Positions 15,982-23,610 of a stretch of DNA of 36,472 bases are shown piece after piece. Under the pieces are notes generated by a model. The model was given only the letters and a program-made list of their open reading frames with translations, had not been told where the DNA came from and ran no database searches. Within the stretch, counting starts at the first letter, position 1, and every line of letters begins with the position of its first letter. The stretch spans positions 1 through 36,472 of the forward strand of contig JASLHL010000031.1 of the NCBI GenBank assembly GCA_030152225.1, written 5' to 3'. A program made the translations under genes and the position numbers. Source of the stretch: Flavobacterium sp. (GTDB taxonomy: Bacteria; Bacteroidota; Bacteroidia; Flavobacteriales; Flavobacteriaceae).

Positions 15982-18057
15982 TTACTTTTTATCTTGTGCT
16001 TTATCATGTGTCACTTCGACCACTGTACCTCCAGTTGGAATAAAGAATTCCATCGGGAAGCTTTTAAAGTATCTTAAAACCGCCCAAGCCAAATCTTTAG
16101 TTTCCTTGAATGGGATATTTCTCGAGCGGAAAGCCAGCAAGATGGACAAGCCAAAACTGACGATGAAGTTCATGAATCCAATGAGCCACATCCCGATAAA
16201 AGCCCAAACTAATAAAGAGGTAGGTGCATCAAACCCTGAGCCATAGTAACCAATGGCAATGTTTCCACTGACAAAGGTAATATGTCGAATATCGATATCT
16301 AATCCAATAAAGGTTCCAATAGCACCACAAGTACCCATAAATAGACCAAAGCAAATATTAGACGCAATACCTGGCCATTTAGTATCGACCCAATTGGCAA
16401 TTTTCGTTGAGCGTTGAATTCCAAAGTTGTGTTTTAACCACGGATGTTCTTGAATACGATAAAATACGCGATTGTGCTTGTTTCTATTGGATACATTTCC
16501 AGAGATAATTCCAGATAAAAACAAGAAAATACCTGCGATACCTGCGTGAAATAAGGCTTTCGATTCAATTGGATCTGCGTCAATCAACATGCCTTTCCAC
16601 TCCTTGGACGCAAGATTAACATCAAAGGCAGAATCAACTCCCCACATCAACAAAAGAGCGATTGGAAAAGCTAAGATTACGTTACCAATGAAAGCAATGA
16701 ACTGAGAACGCACCAATCGTGCAAAAAGCTTAGCAAATCCGATGTGTTTATCTAAACTATCTACATGCTGTTTACGACCGTCTTCGATGGCTTTGATAAT
16801 CGCTGCTGCAGTCATCGCTGGCTGTTTTGTTGCTAAAGTAAAGCCCAATAGATAGATCAAACAGAAACCTAGCGCATAATTTAAACTGTACAGCATCGCA
16901 TGCCCAAAAATACTCGCATCCAATTTATGGGCTAGCAATTTAAGGATACACATAAAGCCCACAACAATACCTGCCCCCATGGACCCTCTGAACATATGCC
17001 AGTATTCACCCGCTGTTTTAGTAATATAGTGTTCGCCAGTTTTTGCTGTATGTTGGGTAATCTCGTAAGAAATTAATTGGGTACTCTCTTTAATTAACCC
17101 AGAAACATTATACTTATAACAGTTATAATCAATTAATTTTCGAGCCAAGCGAATGGTATTGGCTTTCTTTTCAATAGCCACCTCGTCGCCCTCAATAATA
17201 ATGAGCGAAAGTAAAACATCTACGCGTTGAAGCTGCTGTCTCAAACGCAATAAGCTCTGATTGACTTTGATTGAAATACCGTACTTCGAACTGTTTTTAA
17301 AGGCTTGATTGACAAACTCAATACACTGTTTATGAAAAATCTTAATCTGTTTGCAGTTGATGTCATTTGGCGTCAAATAATCGATATTGCCTTTCAACAT
17401 ACTTGAAGCCACCTCCATAAATTCCTTTTCTAGGGCCAAAAAAGGACTTTCAAAATGGGAATATTCAGGAACCATACTAATAATAGCACTCTCCATGGCT
17501 CTACCACTCATGCGTTGTGTAATCAATCCGATAGAATTCAACAATTCACCCATTACGGATTCATCCGATATCTTGAAGAAAATATCGTGAAAATTCAGCT
17601 GATCAAAGAGTTCTAATAATTGTTCCTCTGGAATCAGGTCCACCCATGCAGCGTCCGTATGTTTGTAAAACACTTGGTTTAACACATATTCATAGGTATC
17701 TTTTTCCGGTTGATATGGTAGTACCTTAGCCCATAAACGCTTTTTAACCTCATAGAAAAAATCGGAATCTTGCAAAATCCCCGCATCGGAAATCATACGA
17801 CTAAAGCGTCTGTTTGACAGTATTTCTTGTAAATACTCAATTAACGCTAAACGCTCAATTTCGTGAGTTTTTAAATAAGAAGTGAAAGAATCTATGGAAA
17901 CTCGATTCGTTTTTTTTATATTTCTCGGTCGAAAAATGTGTACAAGATCAACTAAAAAAGAAATATCTTCGCTTGTATAGATTTTACCGTCAACTACATA
18001 TTTATTAAAAAGCTCCTCAATTCCTTGAGGTGATTGCAATATGTATCTTAATTTCAT
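15982..18057 (-). CDS. Membrane protein of the 'site-specific recombinase' Gcr family (SpecificRecomb)
   Basis: A 691-residue protein with about 320 N-terminal soluble, helix-rich residues followed by several membrane segments (around 350-415, 450-475, 508-525 and 575-660). The segment GIFLFLSGIISGNVSNRNK, then LDIDIRHITFVSGNIAIG, fits the SpecificRecomb/Gcr family, named after a Neisseria gonorrhoeae protein thought to affect pilin recombination. No tyrosine- or serine-recombinase catalytic motif is visible, and the topology is that of an integral membrane protein, so the name is probably misleading. It is monocistronic and convergent with the antiporter. Function unknown. Confidence 0.8.
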   Translation of the reverse strand: MKLRYILQSPQGIEELFNKYVVDGKIYTSEDISFLVDLVHIFRPRNIKKTNRVSIDSFTSYLKTHEIERLALIEYLQEILSNRRFSRMISDAGILQDSDFFYEVKKRLWAKVLPYQPEKDTYEYVLNQVFYKHTDAAWVDLIPEEQLLELFDQLNFHDIFFKISDESVMGELLNSIGLITQRMSGRAMESAIISMVPEYSHFESPFLALEKEFMEVASSMLKGNIDYLTPNDINCKQIKIFHKQCIEFVNQAFKNSSKYGISIKVNQSLLRLRQQLQRVDVLLSLIIIEGDEVAIEKKANTIRLARKLIDYNCYKYNVSGLIKESTQLISYEITQHTAKTGEHYITKTAGEYWHMFRGSMGAGIVVGFMCILKLLAHKLDASIFGHAMLYSLNYALGFCLIYLLGFTLATKQPAMTAAAIIKAIEDGRKQHVDSLDKHIGFAKLFARLVRSQFIAFIGNVILAFPIALLLMWGVDSAFDVNLASKEWKGMLIDADPIESKALFHAGIAGIFLFLSGIISGNVSNRNKHNRVFYRIQEHPWLKHNFGIQRSTKIANWVDTKWPGIASNICFGLFMGTCGAIGTFIGLDIDIRHITFVSGNIAIGYYGSGFDAPTSLLVWAFIGMWLIGFMNFIVSFGLSILLAFRSRNIPFKETKDLAWAVLRYFKSFPMEFFIPTGGTVVEVTHDKAQDKK

Positions 18058-18137
18058 TTAAAAATATATTTTTTTCTTAACAGTTAGATCGAAATGACCT
18101 TAACTTGGCATAAATTTACACCTTTATTTTATATCCT

Positions 18138-18605
18138 ATGATTGAAATCGAAAGAAAATTTCTGATCCAAAACGTAAATATTGAAACTTTAGCTGTTTCA
18201 AAAAACACAATCGCACAAGGTTACCTCAACAGCGATTCCAATCGAACAGTTCGCGTTCGCTTAAAAAATGATAAAGGATTCCTAACAATTAAAGGAGCGA
18301 GTAATGCCTCGGGTACTTCTCGTTTTGAATGGGAAAAGGAAATTGATTTTAAAGAAGCAGAAGCTTTACTTCGCTTATGTGAAGACCATATTATATCGAA
18401 AACAAGATACGTCGTTCCGTATGGTTCCCATCTATTTGAGGTCGATGTTTTCCACGGCAAAAATGAGGGGCTTATTTTGGCGGAAGTTGAACTTCAAGAA
18501 GAGCATGAGGCCTTTGAAAAGCCAAGTTGGCTAGGAGAGGAAGTAACAGGAAAAAAAGAATACTACAATTCGTATTTATCCAATCATCCTTTCAGCACTT
18601 GGTAG
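18138..18605 (+). CDS. CYTH domain protein (triphosphate tunnel metalloenzyme)
   Basis: A 155-residue single-domain protein starting with the family signature MIEIERKFLI (ExExK, Glu3-Glu5-Lys7). Alternating basic and acidic strand motifs follow (TVRVRLKNDKGFLTIKG, FEWEKEIDF, FEVDVFHGKNEGLILAEVEL), lining the tunnel that binds triphosphate and metal. Stand-alone bacterial members are usually inorganic triphosphatases; class IV adenylate cyclases share the fold. Tripolyphosphatase activity is the more likely guess. Cytoplasmic, apparently monocistronic. Confidence 0.92.
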   Translation: MIEIERKFLIQNVNIETLAVSKNTIAQGYLNSDSNRTVRVRLKNDKGFLTIKGASNASGTSRFEWEKEIDFKEAEALLRLCEDHIISKTRYVVPYGSHLFEVDVFHGKNEGLILAEVELQEEHEAFEKPSWLGEEVTGKKEYYNSYLSNHPFSTW

Positions 18606-18647
18606 TGCATGTACTAGCGTATTCTCTAGCATAAGACCCCTATAGCT

Positions 18648-18823
18648 AAAAGAAAACCTCCATGGAATTACTTCGATGGAGGTTTATCATTTACATGATT
18701 CTCAACAATTTAAAAAAAACAACTCATGCAAATTAGTTATAATGCCGTTTGGGTACGGTTATCTCACGTCCATTATATCTTTTAATTTAGAACAAATATA
18801 AATAGTATTTTATAACTAAACAA
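18648..18823 (-). ncRNA. Candidate small RNA with consensus promoter and intrinsic terminator
   Basis: On the minus strand TTG (18823-18821), exactly 20 bases, then TATATTTG (18800-18793) form a complete promoter. Transcription should start near 18787. About 140 bases on, a 10-base-pair stem (18685-18676 with 18663-18654) runs into TTTTCTTTT, a good intrinsic terminator. Between them there is no open reading frame longer than a few codons. The 5' part can fold into TATAATG/CATTATA (18777-18771, 18744-18738) with a 12-base bulge and an inner hairpin CCGT-N6-ACGG. The transcript converges on the CYTH gene. It is not recognised as a known class; a 6S-like RNA of Flavobacteria cannot be excluded by eye. 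Confidence 0.5.
18654..18685. terminator. Terminator between the CYTH gene and the candidate small RNA
   Basis: A 10-base-pair stem AAACCTCCAT/ATGGAGGTTT with a 12-base loop. The minus-strand side has the better U-run (TTTTCTTTT); the plus side ends TTTATC. It probably serves both directions, 48 bases after the CYTH stop. Confidence 0.7.
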
Positions 18824-18990
18824 TTCCTTGTCCAATCTCAGCATTACGAAGGCTACACTAAATTTAAACCCACAACATCAATAGCATAAAATACATTGGA
18901 ATTGCATAGAGAATAAGTAGGGCCCTTTCTTGTTTTAGGTTAAAACTATAATACTGTTAACGTTGCATTTTTATTGAAACTCCATAAAAT

Positions 18991-19023
18991 AAAACTAGGC
19001 TGATATCATATCAGCCTAGTTTT
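18991..19023. terminator. Strong hairpin, probable distal terminator for rlpA
   Basis: AAAACTAGGCTGATAT (18991-19006) is complementary to 19008-19023. In the minus direction it is followed by TTTTATTTTAT. No hairpin with a T-run is seen nearer the rlpA stop, so this may end rlpA transcripts after a 3' untranslated region of about 250 bases. Confidence 0.65.
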
Positions 19024-19275
19024 ACTATTTCCCTAAATAATTTTTTTTCTTACTCCCTAAAAAAGAATGGGAGACAAACAATATTATGTGCGGTTTGCAT
19101 CCTCGATATGTGGAATTTTTCCCCACATATGACACACATTCTCTTTTTATTGAAATAGAATCAGTTAGCCCAATTCTCTTTTTTACTAGGTGATATTCTT
19201 TTTTCACATGACCATTTTCGACTCAAAAAAACAGAGCAAAAACAGCAAATAACGAGTGACTATACCCTTGTTTTA
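19024..19275. other. Gene-free stretch downstream of rlpA
   Basis: No convincing gene is present. Read on the minus strand it contains a stem-loop of ATATGTGG/CCACATAT (19106-19113 with 19123-19130) and a CTCCC/GGGAG hairpin before the terminator. A 60-codon frame with a GTG start on the minus strand has no supporting features. It may be a structured 3' untranslated region. Confidence 0.4.
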
Positions 19276-19785
19276 TTATTGAACATTTTCTACCACGCGT
19301 TCAATCTTAACGTCTAAAACTCCACGTCCAATATTGTCCGTCAAGTCCATAAAAGCTCGTTTGGAAACATCTACACTTCTTCCTTTTATGAAAGGACCGC
19401 GATCCGTAACCGTTAATACAACAGAGCGTTTATTTTTTAAGTTTGTCACTTTTATTTTTGTTCCGAATGGCAGTGTTTTATGGGCTGCGGTGTATTTTGT
19501 ATTATCAAACACTTCCCCACTTGCCGTTTTTCTACCCGAGAATTTATCGTGATAGTAAGACGCTTTGGTCTCCTTATTTACCACTTCATAATCCTCATCT
19601 ACCTCAGCCATAACAATAGAATCTGTTTCCTCTACGATAGGTAAATCCAACGTTGCTAATGTGTCTATAACTTGTGCCAATTGCGCTGCAATGGGTCTCG
19701 ATTTTTCTTTTAGTTTACCTGCCTCCTCAAAACTCGATAACGTAATGATCGCCAAGGCAAAAATAATGTATTGAAAGTATTTCAT
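19276..19785 (-). CDS. RlpA-like septal ring lytic transglycosylase family protein
   Basis: A 169-residue exported protein. An N-terminal hydrophobic segment (about 3-18) serves as signal peptide. The C-terminal ~95 residues form a double-psi beta-barrel: KASYYHDKFSGRKTASGEVF, then TAAHKTLPFGTKIKV, and VTDRGPFIKGRSVDVSKRA with the conserved aspartate after VT. RlpA proteins cleave glycan strands lacking stem peptides and act in cell separation; SPOR-less forms like this are common in Bacteroidota. The frame extends to 19812, but MKYFQYIIFALAII at 19785 is a normal signal-peptide start. No clear TAnnTTTG element is seen upstream. Confidence 0.88.
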   Translation of the reverse strand: MKYFQYIIFALAIITLSSFEEAGKLKEKSRPIAAQLAQVIDTLATLDLPIVEETDSIVMAEVDEDYEVVNKETKASYYHDKFSGRKTASGEVFDNTKYTAAHKTLPFGTKIKVTNLKNKRSVVLTVTDRGPFIKGRSVDVSKRAFMDLTDNIGRGVLDVKIERVVENVQ

Positions 19786-20000
19786 AATTTCCCTATTTTT
19801 AAAATAGACCATACGCTAAAAACAAGAAGCGTACCAAAACAAAAAGTAGATCGCTTACAGAGAGAATGGTTAGGTTAATTAGTAACTAAATGGCGCTGCC
19901 GTTTTTAAGCATAAAAAACAAAAACAACATGCATACTTCTAGTACAAAACAACGAGCAAAACAAAAAGAAATACGAAATAGAGGTGAAGAGCAAGGCTAA

Positions 20001-20035
20001 AAAAAAAGAGTGCCCTTTTGGAACACTCTTTTTTT
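20001..20035. terminator. Terminator of the small membrane protein gene
   Basis: A7GAGTG (20001-20012) pairs with CACTCT7 (20024-20035) around an 11-base loop that can itself form CC/GG pairs. A-runs and T-runs flank both sides. It lies 19 bases past the stop of the minus-strand gene at 20055. Confidence 0.88.
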
Positions 20036-20054
20036 ACTCTATTTTATTTTCGGT

Positions 20055-20480
20055 TTATGCAAACCAAACTTTCCAAGGAATTCTAGATAAGATTAAAATT
20101 AATCCGATCGTGTAGAAAATAGCAAATTTTTTGAATTTTTCTGGGCTTGTTGCTGCTTTCTTGTGCTTAGACCAACCAATCGTAATTAATGCAATAGCAA
20201 TAACGTTAATTAATGGGTGCTCTAAAGCATATAATCTCAATGTCGAATCTTTCATTGCTGTGCCAAAACCTTGCACTAAAGGAGAAACGAAATAAAGGAT
20301 TAGACCTAACAATAACTGAATATGACAGAAGATTAACCCCATCAACCCCAATTTACGGTCTTTTTCTGTAAACTCTTTTTTAGAGCTCAATCCTACAAAA
20401 GCATTAATGACTACGATTACTAGAAAAATTAATGCTAAATATGCAACGCCTGAATGCGCTGGTTGTAACATCTTATACAT
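20055..20480 (-). CDS. Four-helix membrane protein (cytochrome b-like family of Bacteroidota)
   Basis: A 141-residue inner-membrane protein with four hydrophobic segments (about 10-32, 45-65, 88-103 and 118-136). Histidines lie at or near helix ends (AHSGVAYLAL, FCHIQLLLG, LEHPLINVI), which is why relatives are often labelled cytochrome B; heme binding is unproven. Homologues I recall in Flavobacteria have the same helix plan and the ending SRIPWKVWF-like. It has its own -7 element (20503-20510) and terminator, so it is monocistronic. Function unknown. Confidence 0.75.
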   Translation of the reverse strand: MYKMLQPAHSGVAYLALIFLVIVVINAFVGLSSKKEFTEKDRKLGLMGLIFCHIQLLLGLILYFVSPLVQGFGTAMKDSTLRLYALEHPLINVIAIALITIGWSKHKKAATSPEKFKKFAIFYTIGLILILSRIPWKVWFA

Positions 20481-20891
20481 ATTGTTGTTATTAGTTTATA
20501 GACAAATATAAATAAAACTATTGAAATTAACGGCTTTGCTTTTTGATTTGCAAGCTATCTTTCTCCTTTTACCTATCTGTGCGAAAACCTCAACACTTTC
20601 CGTTAATCACAAGTAAAGTTTACGGTAAAAAAGAAATAATTCAGCAAAATAAATTCCTTAGTCCCTTACAGATGACACCTGGTACAAAGACCACTTCTCG
20701 TATGACCACTTTTTCTTCCATACTTTCTATACTTCCTCAATCTTGTGGCTACACTCTTGTACAAATCAAAGATTAATTGCCAATTGCATTAATCATTCAA
20801 TGCATCAATACCAAATTTAGATTAAACTATTTATATTAATATCCTTATCCAACTATAAGCCGGGGACAGGGAAAAATACTGAACAAGCTTT
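20481..20891. other. Gene-free stretch before the lipoprotein pair
   Basis: The left edge holds the promoter of the minus-strand membrane protein gene. A 77-codon plus-strand frame at 20543-20776 shows no family, signal or start-site support and is not called. The right edge (20850-20885) is the leader shared with the peptide gene at 23428. No TAnnTTTG element is seen on the plus strand. Confidence 0.5.
20503..20510 (-). promoter_or_regulatory. -7 promoter element of the four-helix membrane protein gene
   Basis: Minus-strand TATATTTG matches TAnnTTTG, 22 bases before the ATG at 20480. A -33 TTG at 19-20 bases is not found. Confidence 0.55.
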
Positions 20892-20893
20892 AT
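20850..20893 (+). repeat. Leader copy A shared with the 58-residue peptide gene
   Basis: CAACTATAA, then GGACAGGGA, then AATACTGAACAA run up to the start codon of the broken lipoprotein gene. The same words in the same order, with few changes, precede the peptide gene at 23390-23427. The sequence also has the 7-base rhythm seen in other spacers. Confidence 0.7.
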
Positions 20894-21424
20894 GATGAAA
20901 AAAATACTCTTCTTTTTACTTAGCACCTCGTTATTTCTTTCTTGTTCATCGGATTCAGAAGTTGTTGTAAAACCTAAATTTGATACTAAAGACCACTACC
21001 TTCAAGCCAATCTTCCAAAGATTCTCGAGTTAAGCCAAGCCGAAATAAACCATTTTAAAAAATACATGGTATTTAAGAAGACAGCTATTTAAAATCATGG
21101 GATGGGGAATTCCTAGACAACGTGTACCATTCCGACGAAGAATATAAAGAAGTACTACTAAAAATATACAGGGACTTACATATAAATCCCGCTAAGATTA
21201 TCATCATTAACAAGGATAACAAGGAGAGAATACTAGCCATATCAGAAGGTAATTCACCAACAGGAAACAAATACACAACATTTCGTAAAAGGGATGAACC
21301 ATACATAAGACAAGTAAATGGTGCATATTTGAATAGAGATGGTGATATGTGTATTCCGCAACAAGGTAGTACTTGTTACCTATTAGTAAAACCTCCACTA
21401 AAACCTTTACCTTCTTCTAAATAA
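20892..21424 (+). pseudogene. Frameshifted lipoprotein, paralogue of the next gene
   Basis: The first frame (20892-21092) gives a lipoprotein signal (FLSCSS) and HYLQANLPKILELSQAEINHFKKYMVF, then runs off into KKTAI and a stop. Restoring one base near 21075 continues the paralogous frame as NEDSYLKSWDGEFLDNVYHSDEEYKE through to 21424. The intact neighbour reads HYIKTFLPKVLTLESSDIADFKKHMVFNEDGNLTSWDSDILEKAY over the same region. The alignment shows a single-base deletion at that point. The C-terminal part after residue ~140 differs from the neighbour (a GDMCIPQQGSTCYLL segment, no thioredoxin CxxC domain), so it was also shorter. A sequencing error or programmed shift is possible; decay is the simplest reading. 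Confidence 0.8.
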
Positions 21425-21447
21425 TCACATAACTAAACCATCTGAAT

Positions 21448-22200
21448 ATGTTCAAAAAACTAAGTTTTCTCTTATTGTTCTCTTTTACTTTGATTGCTTG
21501 TAAAAAAGAATCTCTAGAAGATCACTACATCAAAACCTTTCTCCCCAAAGTACTAACTTTAGAATCATCTGACATCGCGGATTTTAAAAAACACATGGTT
21601 TTTAATGAAGACGGTAATTTAACCTCGTGGGACAGTGACATCTTAGAAAAAGCGTATACGACAGAAGACGATTATACCTTTGTGTTACTGGGGATTTACA
21701 ATAAACTAGGCATGAACCCTAGTAAAATAGTACTTGTTGATTCCACTAGTAACGAAAGAGTGCTTCAACCAGGTTTTTTAGACATCCACGGCAATAAACT
21801 TCCTTTATCTGAGGTTGCGAATTGGGATGCGTTATTCTATATAACATCCACTAATTGTGGTATTTGTATTCAAGATTTCCAACAGATGAATAAACTCGCA
21901 GCAAAACACGCCAATAAAAGGATTAAATTTGTTGCTATTTTTGATAAAGCACAAAATATCGAGAATTATAAAAAAGGAACGTCTTTTCAAACGCTTGGAT
22001 TTCTAAATGAGGATTGGATTATCCTTCAAAAAAATATTTTTCTCCCCTATTTAACCCAACAATACGAGGGTAGCCTCGGATTTCCGTTTATATTTTTCAG
22101 GAAAGATGGGATTGATTTAGGTCAATATCCCAAGTCATCAGATAAGCTTGAGGTCAACCAATACATCTTAAACAAGTATGAAGTCAAAAATGACCAATAA
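21448..22200 (+). CDS. Lipoprotein with thioredoxin-like CxxC domain
   Basis: A 250-residue exported lipoprotein: lipobox LIAC with Cys18, then acidic/polar mature sequence. An N-terminal domain (about 25-115) is shared with the broken gene upstream. The second half looks like a thioredoxin-fold domain with STNCGICIQDFQQM (Cys137-Gly-Ile-Cys140) and a late PFIFF strand with the cis-proline position of that fold. A periplasm-facing thiol-disulfide or reductant role is inferred. It starts 23 bases after the pseudogene, probably on the same transcript, and ends at a terminator at 22245. I do not recognise a named family for the N-terminal domain. Confidence 0.75.
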   Translation: MFKKLSFLLLFSFTLIACKKESLEDHYIKTFLPKVLTLESSDIADFKKHMVFNEDGNLTSWDSDILEKAYTTEDDYTFVLLGIYNKLGMNPSKIVLVDSTSNERVLQPGFLDIHGNKLPLSEVANWDALFYITSTNCGICIQDFQQMNKLAAKHANKRIKFVAIFDKAQNIENYKKGTSFQTLGFLNEDWIILQKNIFLPYLTQQYEGSLGFPFIFFRKDGIDLGQYPKSSDKLEVNQYILNKYEVKNDQ

Positions 22201-22244
22201 AGAAATGTTATTTAAACTAAATTGGTATACGTTATCCCTATACT

Positions 22245-22278
22245 AATCCAGCGTAGTATTTACTCTGGATTTTTTTAT
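22245..22278 (+). terminator. Terminator of the lipoprotein gene
   Basis: AATCCAG (22245-22251) pairs with CTGGATT (22265-22271), followed by a run of T to 22277. It lies 44 bases after the stop. Confidence 0.8.
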
Positions 22279-22386
22279 TTTCCTATGTCTTAGCGTAAAT
22301 CGCAATGATCGATTCTATTGATCTGTATCAGAACACATAACATAATTGGCAAAAAAAGAGTACTTTAGTATTGAAGTTCTCTGCTT

Positions 22387-22650
22387 ATGATAATCCAAAT
22401 ACGAATTTTATTTCCGTACTATTTACTTTCTTGTACCCTAACGCTAGGCTTGAGTTTAGTTGTCTTGCCACAGTTGTGGTATCTGACTCCAATCTTCACT
22501 TGTGGCTTAACCTTGTTGTACTTTTGGTTCTTTCGCAAATACGAGTTATACTATTTTAAAAATCGTGGTACACAACCTTTTCGACTATTCGGTTGGTTAT
22601 TTTTGACCCATCTATTTTTAGCCTTGCTTGTGTCTCAGCTAATGCATTAA
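22387..22650 (+). CDS. Small membrane protein paired with ABC ATPase
   Basis: An 87-residue, strongly hydrophobic protein with two or three membrane segments (about 8-24, 28-48 and 66-84) separated by a short basic loop (RKYELYYFKNRG). It ends 4 bases before the ABC ATPase start, so the two are almost certainly co-translated. It may be the membrane partner of that ATPase, though it is much smaller than a usual permease. I do not recognise a family. ATG 22387 is preferred over an overlapping 62-codon frame at 22371, which is less hydrophobic and does not reach the ATPase. Confidence 0.7.
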   Translation: MIIQIRILFPYYLLSCTLTLGLSLVVLPQLWYLTPIFTCGLTLLYFWFFRKYELYYFKNRGTQPFRLFGWLFLTHLFLALLVSQLMH

Positions 22651-22654
22651 TCCT

Positions 22655-23245
22655 ATGGCATCCTTACATCTCGACAGTCTTGTCTATCGTCTCAACGACA
22701 AAACACAGCTAAACAATGTGTATTTATCATTACAAACAGGGGATATTGTAGAACTAATCGGCTCGAATGGCGCTGGAAAATCGTCCTTATTGGAAATTTT
22801 ATTTGGCACTAAAAAAGCACAACACTACCATCTTAGGATTGATAACCGTCTCATTCGCCAAAGACATCAGTTGTCCAAATATTTTGCACTCAAGCCTCAA
22901 TTTACTATGTTTCCCAAGCAATTGCGTCTGCGTGATGTATTGCCAACAGTCTATTGGACTTGGCCCGAATTCGAATCAAAACAAAGCCAACCCATTCACA
23001 GCTTCTCTACGGGTATTCAGCAGCTCATTCAAACGCTGTTTGTCCTCAATTTACCTCAGCCGTTTATCCTACTAGATGAGCCTTTTACTGGACTAGCTCC
23101 CCTGCTCCAAGAGCGTCTTCTTCCCATTCTACAAGAAAAAGCACAAACCAAAGGAATTGTGATAACCAACCATCTGCCTGATGTTTTAGATTCAATTCGA
23201 ACCAAACAACTGCTCCTTCAGAATGGATCACTCACAATACAATAA
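22655..23245 (+). CDS. Short ABC transporter ATP-binding protein
   Basis: A 196-residue cytoplasmic ATPase with Walker A GSNGAGKSS (residues 37-45), a signature helix of unusual form (SFSTGIQQL near 115-123 instead of LSGGQ), Walker B FILLDEP (137-143) and the switch histidine in ITNH (172). It is shorter than typical ATPases (220-250). Its only neighbouring partner is the 87-residue membrane protein. Substrate unknown; the next genes encode a secreted peptide and surface proteins, which makes an export or immunity role possible but unproven. Confidence 0.88.
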   Translation: MASLHLDSLVYRLNDKTQLNNVYLSLQTGDIVELIGSNGAGKSSLLEILFGTKKAQHYHLRIDNRLIRQRHQLSKYFALKPQFTMFPKQLRLRDVLPTVYWTWPEFESKQSQPIHSFSTGIQQLIQTLFVLNLPQPFILLDEPFTGLAPLLQERLLPILQEKAQTKGIVITNHLPDVLDSIRTKQLLLQNGSLTIQ

Positions 23246-23279
23246 AAAAGGCTTTCAAGTGATATTGAAAGCCTTTTTT
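23244..23279 (+). terminator. Terminator of the ABC operon
   Basis: A perfect 15-base-pair stem (A6GGCTTTCAA at 23244-23258 with 23265-23279) and a 6-base loop end in T6. It overlaps the ABC stop codon region and isolates the peptide gene downstream. Confidence 0.93.
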
Positions 23280-23389
23280 ATTTTCAAAATACGATATACA
23301 AACAACTATATACTAATGCATTAAATATTCAAACACTCCTTAGGACTTCTCTTTTTTACGGTTTACTTTCACACGATAATCAACTATAA

Positions 23390-23430
23390 ACTGGGAACAG
23401 GGAGCCTAATACTGAACAACATTTACAATG
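23390..23430 (+). repeat. Leader copy B, upstream of the 58-residue peptide gene
   Basis: CAACTATAA, GGAACAGGGA and AATACTGAACAA precede the ATG at 23428, matching leader copy A at 20850-20893. It can be split into 7-mers (AACTATA, AACTGGG, AACAGGG, AGCCTAA, TACTGAA). Confidence 0.7.
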
Positions 23431-23604
23431 AAAAAATTCATTTTAATATTTTCGTTTTTAGCCTTTTCTTCTATAGGCTTTGCCAACTGCTTTACTGTTA
23501 ATTTCTCATGTGGTGGTGGTACAACCTATTGTGCAGAACAAAATTCCTCAATGCTACAAGTCCTGAAAGATATTCGTGATATCGATAATTTTGTCTGTGG
23601 ATAA
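23428..23604 (+). CDS. Small secreted four-cysteine peptide (58 residues)
   Basis: A 58-codon gene starting ATG AAA AAA. Residues 1-19 (MKKFILIFSFLAFSSIGFA) form a classic Sec signal peptide with an A-x-A-like cleavage end (GFA). The mature part of about 39 residues has four cysteines (Cys21, 28, 35, 57), a GGG turn (SCGGGTTYC) and an amphipathic stretch (SMLQVLKDIRDID). Its own intrinsic terminator starts 6 bases after the stop, so it is likely made as an abundant short mRNA. GLPGLI and receptor-like genes follow. It could be a secreted effector, a structural surface peptide or a receptor ligand; I recognise no family. Confidence 0.75.
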   Translation: MKKFILIFSFLAFSSIGFANCFTVNFSCGGGTTYCAEQNSSMLQVLKDIRDIDNFVCG

Positions 23605-23610
23605 AAATTG

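Noticed and set aside
15982..18057. Integrase or mobile element suggested by the 'recombinase' family name
   Set aside because: No catalytic recombinase motif, attachment sites, or neighbouring mobile genes are present; the protein is membrane-embedded.
19025..19207. 60-codon minus-strand frame downstream of rlpA
   Set aside because: GTG start with no upstream signal, no recognisable family, and it runs through hairpin-forming sequence that reads better as untranslated RNA.
20543..20776. 77-codon plus-strand frame in the gap before the lipoproteins
   Set aside because: Composition is not protein-like, there is no promoter or start-site support, and no homology is recognisable.
22371..22559. 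62-codon frame overlapping the small membrane protein
   Set aside because: The overlapping frame at 22387 is more hydrophobic, longer and abuts the ABC ATPase gene, so this one is a shadow.
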